Positions 6,551 to 15,334 of a stretch of 64,000 nucleotides of DNA are shown here, piece by piece. A model generated the notes under the pieces. That model did not search any database, was not told the DNA's origin, and saw only the letters and a program-made list of their open reading frames with translations. Location: NCBI GenBank assembly GCA_030427505.1, contig JAUICH010000013.1, positions 1 through 64,000 on the forward strand. The letters run 5' to 3'. Made by a program: the position numbers and the translations under genes. The DNA is from Verrucomicrobiia bacterium (GTDB lineage: Bacteria; Verrucomicrobiota; Verrucomicrobiia; Verrucomicrobiales; DEV007). The number at the start of each line of letters is the position of its first letter. Position 1 is the first letter of the stretch.

Positions 6551-9493
6551 ATGTCGGGCGTTTCTTTCAGCGATACCTTACGGGCTGCTCAGTTGGATGG
6601 AGCGCTGGCATTCAGCACCGTTTTTACCGAGACTCAAGAGCTGATCTCAGGGTCGGCTATCGCGGGTGTGGGGGGCTTGCTCCAGGCCATTGAGGAGAAC
6701 TCCGCCATACAGAACGCCTACGCGGCTCTGGATCAGTCTAACGCCGCGTGGAACACCGCGATCGAGTACGAGGAAAACAACCATTTCAGCGCGGCGGACG
6801 CGGCGACCGTTCAGTCGACTCAGGACGCGGTGGACGCCGCCTTGCAGGACCAGGCGGCCCCCCTGGTTTCGACCGCCAACTCTGCCGTGACGGCGGCCAA
6901 CGGCGCGAGCGATGGAAGTTCCGCCGCCACGGCCGTGAAGAACGCGGCGGCGAAGAACCTGCAGGCCGCGCAAGCGTTGGCATCGGGCGACTCCGACACG
7001 GGCCGGACCCTGGCGGACCAGGCGGTGAGCCAGGCCAATTCCGCCCTTTCCGCCGCCGAGTCGCACGTGGCTTCTCTTCAGTCGCAGTTGTCTAGCGTTC
7101 AGGGGCAGATCAGTTCCATCGAAAGTACCCCTGGCTTTCCGGCGAGCGTCCAGGCCAATCCCGCCGCCTGGGCGCTGTATCAGAGCCTGCTCACGACCCG
7201 AACCTCTCTTCAGCAGGATATTTCCGAGGCGCAAAACGTGCTGGTGGCGGCGGAGCAAGTCAAATCGGCGGCCCTGGAAACGCGGGCTCTGGCTTACTCT
7301 CCCATCGCCATTATCGATGGCGAGACTCCCACGGTCTACGATCTGGAGAACGGCTACACCGTGGCGACTTGGGGGGACACGGGCTACTGGACGCTCATCG
7401 ACGAAAATGGAGAGGGCATCATCGTCAGCCCAGACGGGCAGGTGGACCCCCTGAATGGCGATGGCGAGGGTTGGCAGTTTTCCAACACCTCCACCTTCGT
7501 GCTGGGAGACGAAACGAAGATTACGGTCACTCCCGGATCGGGCGGCGCCAGCGTTTCCATTTACCGCGGGGACGAGATGTTGCTCTTGGAGGACCTTGCC
7601 TCGGGGACCGTTCCCTCCGTAACGGGGCCGGATAAAGGCGGCCGGGTGACCGACCAGGAACAGAACGACGGTCACATATTCATGATCGGAGGGGACGCCT
7701 CCAGTTGGACGAATGGCGGGCTGACTTTGGGGGACGAGGCCGGCCGGGAACAGGTCGCCACCACGGACATCGAAAACGAACTGGCTCTCGATCCCACGGA
7801 CGTCGCGATTCCCGACGAACTCCGGACCTTCCTGGAAGAGAACGGCTTCGACTTTACCCTCTACGATCTGGACGGGGACGGCAAGATGAACGCCACGGAG
7901 TTGTCCGCCGCCACCCTGTTTGTCGTCCAGTTGGTCAGCAGCTTTTCCGACACCTATCAGTCCATTCTGGACGCTACCGCGGAAGGCGTGGAGGCTTTGT
8001 TCGAACTGAACCTCTTCCTGGAGAATCTCCTGAAAGAGGTCAATGACGAACAGGAGGAACGCGAGCGGCTCAACGCGGAAGAAACCGCCCTGCTGGATCA
8101 GTTGCTCCAGCGCCTGGAGAGCGCGTTTGAAACGCTGAACTCCGGAGAGTTCCAACTGAGCGGTCCTTCGTCTCTTTCGGCTATCTTGTCAGGTTTGAGC
8201 GAGTTGCAGGTGGACACCGCCGGGCCTAGTCTGCCGCCCGAGCTTTCCGCCATCATCGGACAGATCCAAACCGGCGCGCCGCCGGATGAAGTAACCAGCC
8301 AGATCATTTCCGCCTTGGAGTCGCTGGGAATTGGTCCCGCCCAGGGCGATCCGGATTTTCTGGCCGCTCAGATCGAAAATCGCCTCACTTCCATCGCGGA
8401 GGGGAATATTCCTTCCGGGCAGTTGGGCTTCGTGGTGGGAGAGCTGGGAGTCCTGCTGGCCCGCGCCGCGGGTGCCGGCAGTCTTTCTTCGGCGGGGCAG
8501 GGAGCCATTACCCAGGAAATCCAGGCTCTGCTCGAGTCCCGCTTGGGCGGCGTCTTGCCGGCTGGGGAACTGAACGATTTGGTCCAAAAGATCGCGGGCG
8601 AAGTGGCGGGCGCGGCCGCGTCGGGAGAGATTTCCCTGGGAGCGCTGGCCGAATCCATCGCCGGTCTTCTGGGCGGGGTGGCCACTGAGGGCGGGCTAAC
8701 GGGCGACGCCATCACCACGCTTTCCAGGCAAATCGCCGCCTTCCTTCCCCAACTTCTGACGGCTGGCGCGCTGCCCAGCGGCGGCTTGCTGGCCTTTGTC
8801 CAGGCGCTGGTCACGGCGGTATCGAAAGGACCGGAGGGCACGGAAACTGGAGGAGACACCTCCGGCGTGGACAGCGGGAGCGGTTCGGCCTTTCGCCGGG
8901 CGGCCAAGCTGCTTTCCGGTTTCGGTCAGACTCTCAATCAGGAAATCCTCTCCCAGTTCGAAGGTCAGACGGGCACGGTGGACGAAACGGGTTCGGCCAC
9001 CGATACCGGGCAGGAGCCCGGAGGGTTCTTCGGCAGTTTCTTTGGCGGACCCACCACCTCCACCCAGTCCGAAAGCCTGTTCAGCCAGTTCATCTCCAGC
9101 CTCGGTGATGAGGAGGCTTCCAAGACCGGCTTGCTGGCGTCCATCCTGGCGAACTTCGCCACCGATCCGGAGCTTCGGGCCAAACTCGAGCAATACCAGA
9201 GCGACACCATGAAGCTTCAGGAGGATCTTCTGAGGCAGGCGGAGAATGTCTATGCCAGAGCGGAGACGACTCTGAAACAGTTCTTCGAGCTGATCACCAG
9301 CAACGATCTGATCTCGAAGGCCATTTTCACCGAAGACATGGCCGAGGCGGACTACGACATGTTCATGGAAAAAATGAATGCCCTCTACCACAATTGGGGG
9401 TTGGATTGGGGAGATACCGACACGGACCTGAAAGATCCTCAAGTGGAGGCCCAAATCGTCAACAAGGCGGTCCAATCCGGCACCATGATTTAA
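6551..9493 (+). CDS. Large EF-hand protein in the T3SS translocator operon, probable secreted substrate (980 aa)
   Basis: Unknown protein with no N-terminal signal peptide. It begins MSGVSFSD. Residues 60-240 are Ala/Ser/Gln-rich heptad-like helix (coiled coil). Residues about 250-410 form a Gly/Thr-rich beta region with TFVLGDETKITVTPG. That region recalls the DGTKI-T segment of DUF1521, the metal-inducible autocleavage domain of rhizobial NopE effectors; the similarity is weak and unverified. Residues 439-450 are a textbook EF-hand loop with D439, D441, D443, K445, N447 and E450. The C-terminal half is helical with Gly/Ala repeats and ends in an amphipathic tail. Ysc systems are calcium-responsive and have no equivalent gene at this place between lcrR and lcrG. 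A secreted calcium-binding component or regulator is plausible inference. Confidence 0.7.
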   Translation: MSGVSFSDTLRAAQLDGALAFSTVFTETQELISGSAIAGVGGLLQAIEENSAIQNAYAALDQSNAAWNTAIEYEENNHFSAADAATVQSTQDAVDAALQDQAAPLVSTANSAVTAANGASDGSSAATAVKNAAAKNLQAAQALASGDSDTGRTLADQAVSQANSALSAAESHVASLQSQLSSVQGQISSIESTPGFPASVQANPAAWALYQSLLTTRTSLQQDISEAQNVLVAAEQVKSAALETRALAYSPIAIIDGETPTVYDLENGYTVATWGDTGYWTLIDENGEGIIVSPDGQVDPLNGDGEGWQFSNTSTFVLGDETKITVTPGSGGASVSIYRGDEMLLLEDLASGTVPSVTGPDKGGRVTDQEQNDGHIFMIGGDASSWTNGGLTLGDEAGREQVATTDIENELALDPTDVAIPDELRTFLEENGFDFTLYDLDGDGKMNATELSAATLFVVQLVSSFSDTYQSILDATAEGVEALFELNLFLENLLKEVNDEQEERERLNAEETALLDQLLQRLESAFETLNSGEFQLSGPSSLSAILSGLSELQVDTAGPSLPPELSAIIGQIQTGAPPDEVTSQIISALESLGIGPAQGDPDFLAAQIENRLTSIAEGNIPSGQLGFVVGELGVLLARAAGAGSLSSAGQGAITQEIQALLESRLGGVLPAGELNDLVQKIAGEVAGAAASGEISLGALAESIAGLLGGVATEGGLTGDAITTLSRQIAAFLPQLLTAGALPSGGLLAFVQALVTAVSKGPEGTETGGDTSGVDSGSGSAFRRAAKLLSGFGQTLNQEILSQFEGQTGTVDETGSATDTGQEPGGFFGSFFGGPTTSTQSESLFSQFISSLGDEEASKTGLLASILANFATDPELRAKLEQYQSDTMKLQEDLLRQAENVYARAETTLKQFFELITSNDLISKAIFTEDMAEADYDMFMEKMNALYHNWGLDWGDTDTDLKDPQVEAQIVNKAVQSGTMI

Positions 9494-9543
9494 CCTTCTC
9501 GCGCTGACGTCCGGTTCCATGCCACTCTCCCCATCCCAGTATC

Positions 9544-9912
9544 GTGACTGATTCCGAATCCCATCCCAACGCTGACTCCGGTCAGACGCCTCTTCCGCCT
9601 GCTTCTCCGTCCATGGAACGGCCCCCCGTGGAAGAAATTCTGGCGGACATGCAGGCAGTCCTGGATCAGGGCAGGGAAGCGGTGGCTCGCTATGACGAGT
9701 TTGCCCAAAAGCACGGGGTTCGGGAGGGGTGTGGAATAGCCGCGCTCACCGGCCCGAATTCGTTCCCGGCCCGGCGCGCGGTATTTGGAGCCCTCATACA
9801 CGAATTGGAGAACCTGGAGGAGGGGATTTCGGAAGTGAACCGCAAACTCTTTCCCGAGAAAGCACCCAAAGCCGTCGGCGCCAGAGCCGTGGGCAATCGT
9901 TTCCGTATCTAG
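9544..9912 (+). CDS. LcrG-like needle-tip chaperone/regulator (122 aa)
   Basis: A small, mostly helical protein with a GTG start, placed exactly where lcrG lies in Yersinia: immediately before the LcrV-like and LcrH genes. Residues 28-60 form a helix (ILADMQAVLDQGREAV), then KHGV-EG, a loop TGPNSFPARR, a second helix ALIHELENLEEGI, and a basic, Pro-rich tail KAPKAVGARAVG. LcrG has the same two-helix hairpin followed by a basic tail. LcrG binds LcrV in the cytoplasm and restrains secretion. Sequence identity is low, so the assignment leans on order, size and architecture; the N-terminal 25 residues are an extra polar leader. Confidence 0.5.
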   Translation: MTDSESHPNADSGQTPLPPASPSMERPPVEEILADMQAVLDQGREAVARYDEFAQKHGVREGCGIAALTGPNSFPARRAVFGALIHELENLEEGISEVNRKLFPEKAPKAVGARAVGNRFRI

Positions 9913-9963
9913 CCGCGTCACCGTTTCAACCGGTAAAGTTCACCCTTTAACCTTTTTAGAGCC

Positions 9964-11529
9964 ATGGCCACCAGCAACGTCGCCTTCATCGATCAGAACC
10001 TTCAGAACTTCTACGAGGGGACCGGAACCGGTTACGCGGGGGAGTCCACCATCGCCTCCGAATCTCAACTCGACGCCTTCCGCCAGGGGGGCACCACCGC
10101 GGATGACGCCACCGCGGCCATCATCTCCGCGCTGGAGCGGCGCCTGGCCACCTTCGAGGCGACCATCATCGAGGATTCCGCCGCGCTGGGTGACGAGGAT
10201 TACCCCTTCGACCGCGTGGCCCTGAAACGGGAGTTTTTGGACGAGGTGCTCGCCGCTCTCATCCGGGCGGACTACGGACGTTCTTTGTCTGGAAGTTATG
10301 TTTATAACTCAGGCAATAACACCTACACAGCGGTCTCTGGCAGCGGGGCGGTTTTCGGATCCGATGCGGTTTTGCCATCCAGCTTGGCCAGCTATTTCAC
10401 CCGTAGCTCTCTGCAAACGGTGAGCTACACGTGGACGGTTAGTCAGGCCCTCAGTAACTTTGATTCCACAAAGAGTTCATTAAATACCCACCCGAGTCAG
10501 TTTGTTTCGGTCAGCCCCAGTAATGTAGATATTTTTGGCGGAGAACGGACCTACACCTATTCGTATTACACCTACACGGCGCTTCCCTCGGTTACGGTAG
10601 ACGATAACTTTTCTAACCTGTATTCCTACGATTCGACGACGGGCACGGAAACGGACAACCGGACCGACATCCTGAGCACGGCGGGAGCGGCGATCTACAA
10701 TCACTATTCCTCCCTCATCGATCAGATCTTCGCGGCGGGGGATGCCATTAAGAACGACCCGATTGACGCCACCGCGGTGGTGACCACGGTTTCAGGCGTG
10801 GTGATCGGTGGGGTGACCTACACCCAGCTCGTCAAGATTGGAGACAAACTCTATGTTTATGACGAAGCGACAGGTTCGCCGCGCTTCGAAGTGGAAAAGG
10901 TGCTGACCAATAATACCGCCGGTCAGCCGGTGGACTTCGACTTTAACTTCACGGCGGACAGCGGCCTGGTATCCACCACCTACTATGAGGTGGACAGCAC
11001 GATGAACCTGACGGGATCTTCCGTGACGGGCCAGTTCTATCACTTGTCTCCCATGGAGTACCTTTACTACTGGAACGAGGTGCGCATCCGGGTGCTGAAA
11101 GGGCAGTTGGCCTACAAGCAAGCCGTCGTTTCCGAAATCCAGGAAGACCTTCGCCAGGCCAATGCCGCTTTGGCGGACCTTGAAAAACAGGCAGGCATGA
11201 CCCGGGCGCAAAGTTCCGATGGTAAGACGGTAAACCCGGACTCTTCGGAGGAGACGCAGTTGCTGGACCTGCACGAAGCCATGACCAGCACGACTTCCTC
11301 CCAGCTTTTTAATTCCGCCGGTTCGGACGACACCCACAACTACGTGGAGTGGGAAGAAAACCGGACCCGCCTGAAAAACTATATCGACCGCCGCTCCGCG
11401 GACGCGCAAAACGCCACTCTCGATTACCAGCAGGTATTGAACCGGTTTAACAACGCCTACGAAGTGATGGCCAAACTCCAGGAGAAACTGGATAACTTGC
11501 TGAAGGGCCAGTTGCGGAATCTTGCCTGA
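9964..11529 (+). CDS. sctA: LcrV-like needle-tip protein with enlarged beta domain (521 aa)
   Basis: Occupies the lcrV position between the LcrG-like and LcrH genes. The two tip-protein helices can be recognised. One starts around residue 365 (RIRVLKGQLAYKQAVVSEIQ). The C-terminal one contains NRFNNAYEVMAKLQEKLDN, echoing RFN-A-E and QKYD in the last LcrV helix. Between residues 100 and 330 there is a Ser/Thr/Tyr-rich beta region where LcrV has small globular domains. At 521 aa it is far longer than LcrV (about 326 aa). A tip protein would cap the needle and help insert the YopB/YopD pore. The N-terminal 90 residues are polar and have no signal peptide, consistent with T3SS export. Confidence 0.6.
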   Translation: MATSNVAFIDQNLQNFYEGTGTGYAGESTIASESQLDAFRQGGTTADDATAAIISALERRLATFEATIIEDSAALGDEDYPFDRVALKREFLDEVLAALIRADYGRSLSGSYVYNSGNNTYTAVSGSGAVFGSDAVLPSSLASYFTRSSLQTVSYTWTVSQALSNFDSTKSSLNTHPSQFVSVSPSNVDIFGGERTYTYSYYTYTALPSVTVDDNFSNLYSYDSTTGTETDNRTDILSTAGAAIYNHYSSLIDQIFAAGDAIKNDPIDATAVVTTVSGVVIGGVTYTQLVKIGDKLYVYDEATGSPRFEVEKVLTNNTAGQPVDFDFNFTADSGLVSTTYYEVDSTMNLTGSSVTGQFYHLSPMEYLYYWNEVRIRVLKGQLAYKQAVVSEIQEDLRQANAALADLEKQAGMTRAQSSDGKTVNPDSSEETQLLDLHEAMTSTTSSQLFNSAGSDDTHNYVEWEENRTRLKNYIDRRSADAQNATLDYQQVLNRFNNAYEVMAKLQEKLDNLLKGQLRNLA

Positions 11530-11568
11530 TCTATTTTTCACCCACCACCCATCTATATCAGAAAAGAC

Positions 11569-12120
11569 ATGAGCAGCGAAACATCCACCGTGCCGCCGGA
11601 AGCGGCCGCCGCGGCCGGAGGCCTTCCCTTCGACAGCCCGGAAGAGTTGAGGGAGATCATTACAAAATTCGCCGGCAACGGCCGTACCTTCAAAGATTTC
11701 ACGGCTCTGACACCGGAGAGCATGGAGGTGTTTTACATGGTGGCCTACAATCAGTACAACGCTGGTAAGTACGAAGACGCGGAAAAGGTGTTCCGGCTGC
11801 TGTGCGTGCTCGATCACTTCGAAACCAAGTTCTGGAAAGGCCTGGGCGCCTGCCGGGAAAACATGAAGGATCACGAAGGGGCCATCCAGGCCTACGGGTA
11901 TCTGACCATGATGGATATGCACGATCCCTATCCGCCTTTTCACGCCGCGAAAAACCTGTTGGCGCTGGGCCGGGTGAAGGACGCGAAGGGCGCGCTTCAG
12001 GCCGCCATCTTCAACTCTCAGGAAAAGGAAGACCATGCCGAACTCCACCAGCAGGCCGTCAACCTAATGGAAGTGGTGGAGAAAGGGGAAAAAACCGTTG
12101 AGGAGGAGGCAAACAAATGA
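11569..12120 (+). CDS. lcrH: LcrH/SycD-type class II chaperone of the translocators (183 aa)
   Basis: Strong match to SycD/LcrH. It has three TPR repeats, with NQYNAGKYEDAEKVFRLLCV, LDHFETKFWKGLGACRE and a PYPPFHAAKNLLALG block at the expected positions (about residues 60-150). Class II chaperones hold the two hydrophobic translocators in the cytoplasm before export. The N-terminal 35 residues are an Ala/Pro-rich extension and the tail is acidic. The stop codon overlaps the YopB-like start (ATGA), so translation is coupled to its client. Confidence 0.95.
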   Translation: MSSETSTVPPEAAAAAGGLPFDSPEELREIITKFAGNGRTFKDFTALTPESMEVFYMVAYNQYNAGKYEDAEKVFRLLCVLDHFETKFWKGLGACRENMKDHEGAIQAYGYLTMMDMHDPYPPFHAAKNLLALGRVKDAKGALQAAIFNSQEKEDHAELHQQAVNLMEVVEKGEKTVEEEANK

Positions 12121-13355
12121 GTGGCATCGAATCCCAATCCACCTCCCAGACCTATGTCGATCCCTCGATGCTGCTGGGGGATCTGAACGAGATCAAGCAG
12201 GAAGCTCAGCAGTCCATCGCCCAGGCTTTGGTGATGCTCGGCACCGTTATTGCCGAGGGGAGCCTGCGCGAAGAAGGCACCCAGGAATTGCCACCCCCGG
12301 CAGCCTCTCTGCTGGGGAATGTGATGGAACTTACCCTGCGGATTGGCTTGATCCAGGACGCGTTGGATCAGTTGCAGCAGCAGGTTTCCAAGCTGGAGAT
12401 TCAGCAGAAAATGCTCCGTTCCGAGCAGTCTAACGAGCAGCGCCTGGAACAGGTTCACAAGCAGGCCGAAGAAATGGAGGAAGCCGCCCGGAAAGCCCGG
12501 GAAGCGGAGAAAAAGGGCAACATTTTCAAAGCCATTGGGGACTGGATCAACGTCGCCATTACGGCGATATCCATCGCCATTACGGTTATATCCGCCGTTG
12601 GGTATCTATTTACCAACCCCGTGGCGGCGGCGGGCTTATTTGCCTCGGCGGCGGCCTTAACCGTTGCGTTAGGGTGTCAGGTTACCATGGCCATCGACTC
12701 CACCGTGGTGGCGGCCGGTGGGGAAGGGTTCCTGAGTGACGAAGCCCGCAACGCGCTTTCCAAGACCGCCGAAATCTGCGGTTACATCGCCATGGGTTGC
12801 GCTCTGATTTCCGGCATTGCGGTTCTTTACAAAGGTTTGAGCGCTGCTGCTGGGGCCGCCGCCAAAGCCATCGTGCAGGAAACCGGCGAGGAAGCCTCTA
12901 AGGAAGCCGTTCGTCAGGCCGTGAAAGAGGGCGCCAAACAGGGGATGAAGGAACTGTATGGCGCCGCCGCGAAAGAATGCAGCACCGTCGCCGCGGAGAT
13001 GGCCAAGCAAGCCTTCAAGGAAGCGATGCAGGTCTTTATCACCATGTCCATCCGTCAGGGAATGGCCAGCGGTCTTGGCCAGGGCGCTGCCCAAATTACC
13101 GCCGGAGCGGGTAGCATCACCGTCGGACAAATGATGGAGGATGTCGCGGAGGCCCGGAAACGGGCCGACGAAGCGGAAGCCGCGGCGAAGGCCATTGAAG
13201 CGGCCATTGTCATGCTCCGCCAGTTGATCGAACAACTTCAGGGGCAGTTGGAGGAAATGCTCGACATGGCCATGCAATCGCTTTCGGTCATTCTGGGCAT
13301 GCTGGACGAAGGCCAAGACTCCATGACGAAAATTCAACAGATCCAAACGGCCTGA
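12117..13355 (+). CDS. sctE: YopB-like major translocator (SctE, 412 aa)
   Basis: Architecture of the major hydrophobic translocator: a polar N-terminus starting MSGIESQ, a coiled coil at residues 75-135, a long hydrophobic hairpin at about 144-190, a second membrane stretch at about 219-247, then an amphipathic Ala/Lys-rich region and a final coiled coil at 340-400. After export through the needle such proteins insert in the host membrane and form the pore with the YopD partner. Its gene overlaps the lcrH-type chaperone stop by 4 bp, as in Ysc operons. Motif-level identity to YopB is modest but length, topology and order all agree. Confidence 0.88.
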   Translation: MSGIESQSTSQTYVDPSMLLGDLNEIKQEAQQSIAQALVMLGTVIAEGSLREEGTQELPPPAASLLGNVMELTLRIGLIQDALDQLQQQVSKLEIQQKMLRSEQSNEQRLEQVHKQAEEMEEAARKAREAEKKGNIFKAIGDWINVAITAISIAITVISAVGYLFTNPVAAAGLFASAAALTVALGCQVTMAIDSTVVAAGGEGFLSDEARNALSKTAEICGYIAMGCALISGIAVLYKGLSAAAGAAAKAIVQETGEEASKEAVRQAVKEGAKQGMKELYGAAAKECSTVAAEMAKQAFKEAMQVFITMSIRQGMASGLGQGAAQITAGAGSITVGQMMEDVAEARKRADEAEAAAKAIEAAIVMLRQLIEQLQGQLEEMLDMAMQSLSVILGMLDEGQDSMTKIQQIQTA

Positions 13356-13403
13356 AGAATTTCACCACTATTAAGCAAGCAAACCAGTTAGTCAGTCAGA
13401 CTC

Positions 13404-14408
13404 ATGAGCGATATTTCGGTTAGCGTTTCCAGAACACCGACACCGATCCAGACGGATCCGGGCGATAGCGTCCAGCAGACGCAGAATCAGCAGCAGCCGG
13501 GCACGGTCAATCTCACGGTTTCCATTGCCATTGACGTGGATGGCCCGGATGGCAGCGCTCCTCCGATTATCCTGGAGTACCCCTTGATAGGGCCTGAAGA
13601 CATCGATCTGACGGAACTGGAAGGGATTCTCAAGACAGCGCTCGAAGGGCAGGTTGAGAATGCGCCGTGGGCCGCGATGGCGGGCATTGGAGCGGCCGGT
13701 TCCACTAACATGGCCATGTCAATGCTGGCAGCCGCCATTGTCAGCGGAGGTGAAGAGTTTTGCGCGGAGAACCAGGAGATGCTGGTGTCCGCTTTCGAGC
13801 AGATGGAACTCGCCGCCACGCAGACCTACGGGTTCATCAACGACATGCTCAACAGCGGCCAGTATCCGGATTACACGGAGTTCCTGAAGCTCATGCTCGA
13901 AGTGGCCCAGGACTTGAGAGAAATGGCTTCCGAGGCCAAGCACGCCGCCATCAAGGCTGAATACAGTAACCTGATCGATCAGGCCAAGCAGATGGAGATC
14001 ATGGCTGACAAGAACTATCAGGCGGCGATGAAAGAAGCCCAGGCGCAGATCGCCGAGGGCATCTGCCAGATTGTCTCCGGTTTCTTCTCGATGGTGGGCG
14101 GAGCGATGGGGGGATCGACGACAGCCGCCGGGATGTTCTTCTCCCAGGGGCTTGGAGGCATGGCCAGTGGCGCGGGCAGCATCGCTTCCGGCATGTTGAA
14201 GCAGGAAGCCGCCGGCTACCGGAAGGAGGCGGAACTCATCCAGGCAGCGCTGAAAAATTTCGAGGCGGCTCAGAAAATGATCCAGGATTCCGGCAACATC
14301 GCGGACGAACTCAAGGAGATCGCCAAGATGTTGAAGGACTTTGTCCTCAAGATCATGCAGGACTTCATCTCGAACCAGTATCAAGTCTCCCAGCGGGCGA
14401 ACATCTGA
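13404..14408 (+). CDS. sctB: YopD-like minor translocator (SctB, 334 aa)
   Basis: Follows the YopB-like gene by 48 bp. The N-terminal 60 residues are polar and Gln/Thr-rich. A weakly hydrophobic segment lies at 85-115, a helical region at 160-215, and a single strong Gly/Ala/Met hydrophobic stretch at about 215-265. The C-terminal helix (around KEIAKMLKDFVLKI) is amphipathic and the protein ends QRANI, similar to the R-NI ends of minor translocators. One main membrane segment and a C-terminal amphipathic helix fit YopD/PopD. It would complete the pore and is presumably a client of the upstream LcrH-type chaperone. Confidence 0.85.
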   Translation: MSDISVSVSRTPTPIQTDPGDSVQQTQNQQQPGTVNLTVSIAIDVDGPDGSAPPIILEYPLIGPEDIDLTELEGILKTALEGQVENAPWAAMAGIGAAGSTNMAMSMLAAAIVSGGEEFCAENQEMLVSAFEQMELAATQTYGFINDMLNSGQYPDYTEFLKLMLEVAQDLREMASEAKHAAIKAEYSNLIDQAKQMEIMADKNYQAAMKEAQAQIAEGICQIVSGFFSMVGGAMGGSTTAAGMFFSQGLGGMASGAGSIASGMLKQEAAGYRKEAELIQAALKNFEAAQKMIQDSGNIADELKEIAKMLKDFVLKIMQDFISNQYQVSQRANI

Positions 14409-14461
14409 TGCTGGCTCGGGCTCCCCGGGGCGGAAATCCAGGTTTCAAATAAAGGCGCGGC

Positions 14462-15334
14462 ATGAGCGGTGTTAATGCAGATTTCCGGAGCGCGGTTCAG
14501 GCGCACTCTCCGAAGGAAGGCATTGCAGCCACCGTGGCCGAAGCCGGCCGCCAGGAAGGGAGCATTCGCGGCCAGTCCGTGGTGGTGGTGGACACCGCCA
14601 CCGCCGTGGCGGACGCCGCCGAGGAAATGGGGTTCGCGGCCGCCGAAAAGGTCGAGAAGAAACTCGCCGAACGGAAAGCGGGCTCCAAGGAGTCCATGCG
14701 CAACAGCGCCACGGAACTGGCGCAGCGCTTTGTCAACATGACGGGCGAGTCCCAGGCTTCCAAGAAGCTGCAGGAGTTTGTCGAGTCGATGAAGAACATG
14801 GGTGGCCAGGTCACCCAGGAACAGATTCGCCAAATGCTGAAGGAGCAGTTTGGCGACGTGGCCGAACAGTTTGCCGCCCTGGAATACGCGGAAGCGGCCC
14901 TCGAGGAAGAAGGCGCCGACCCAGCGCTGCTGAAGCAGATCAAGGCCACCAAGGAAGCGATGTTGAAAGAGGCGGGGCCCGCCATTCGCGCGGGCATCAA
15001 CATCGCGGGAGACGTCTTGTCCTTTGCTCAGAGGGGACTGGCTCAGATCGAAAACCTCCGGGAACTGTATGGTTTCGCGATTCTTGGCCGCGCCACCGCC
15101 TCGGACATGTACAAGGCCATCATGAAGCGCTACGGCAAAGGCCGGTTTAAAGAAGCGCTGGAATTCCTCCTCCGCGCCGCGGGCAGCGACCTGGATGCCG
15201 GCGGCATGGGCTCGTCCATCGAAGACGCTCATCTGGAGACCGCGGTTAACAATGTCTGTTTCGTGCAACACCTGGGCAATCTTTACGAGGAACTGGAAGG
15301 CTTGCTGGCCAAAGTGAAACCCAAGTATGGCTGA
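14462..15334 (+). CDS. sctW: YopN-like gatekeeper (SctW, 290 aa)
   Basis: Helical protein with the YopN/InvE/MxiC layout: a disordered N-terminus beginning MSGVNADF, then SVVVVDTATAVADAAEEM and the helical repeats of the gatekeeper fold, including ELAQRFVNM and ALEYAEAALEEEG. The 3' end overlaps the TyeA gene by 8 bp. In Yersinia YopN with TyeA, SycN and YscB plugs the export channel until host contact or low calcium. Here all but an assured YscB are adjacent. The protein matches YopN in length (about 290 aa) and lacks a TyeA domain, so the two-protein arrangement is retained rather than the fused form. Confidence 0.9.
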   Translation: MSGVNADFRSAVQAHSPKEGIAATVAEAGRQEGSIRGQSVVVVDTATAVADAAEEMGFAAAEKVEKKLAERKAGSKESMRNSATELAQRFVNMTGESQASKKLQEFVESMKNMGGQVTQEQIRQMLKEQFGDVAEQFAALEYAEAALEEEGADPALLKQIKATKEAMLKEAGPAIRAGINIAGDVLSFAQRGLAQIENLRELYGFAILGRATASDMYKAIMKRYGKGRFKEALEFLLRAAGSDLDAGGMGSSIEDAHLETAVNNVCFVQHLGNLYEELEGLLAKVKPKYG

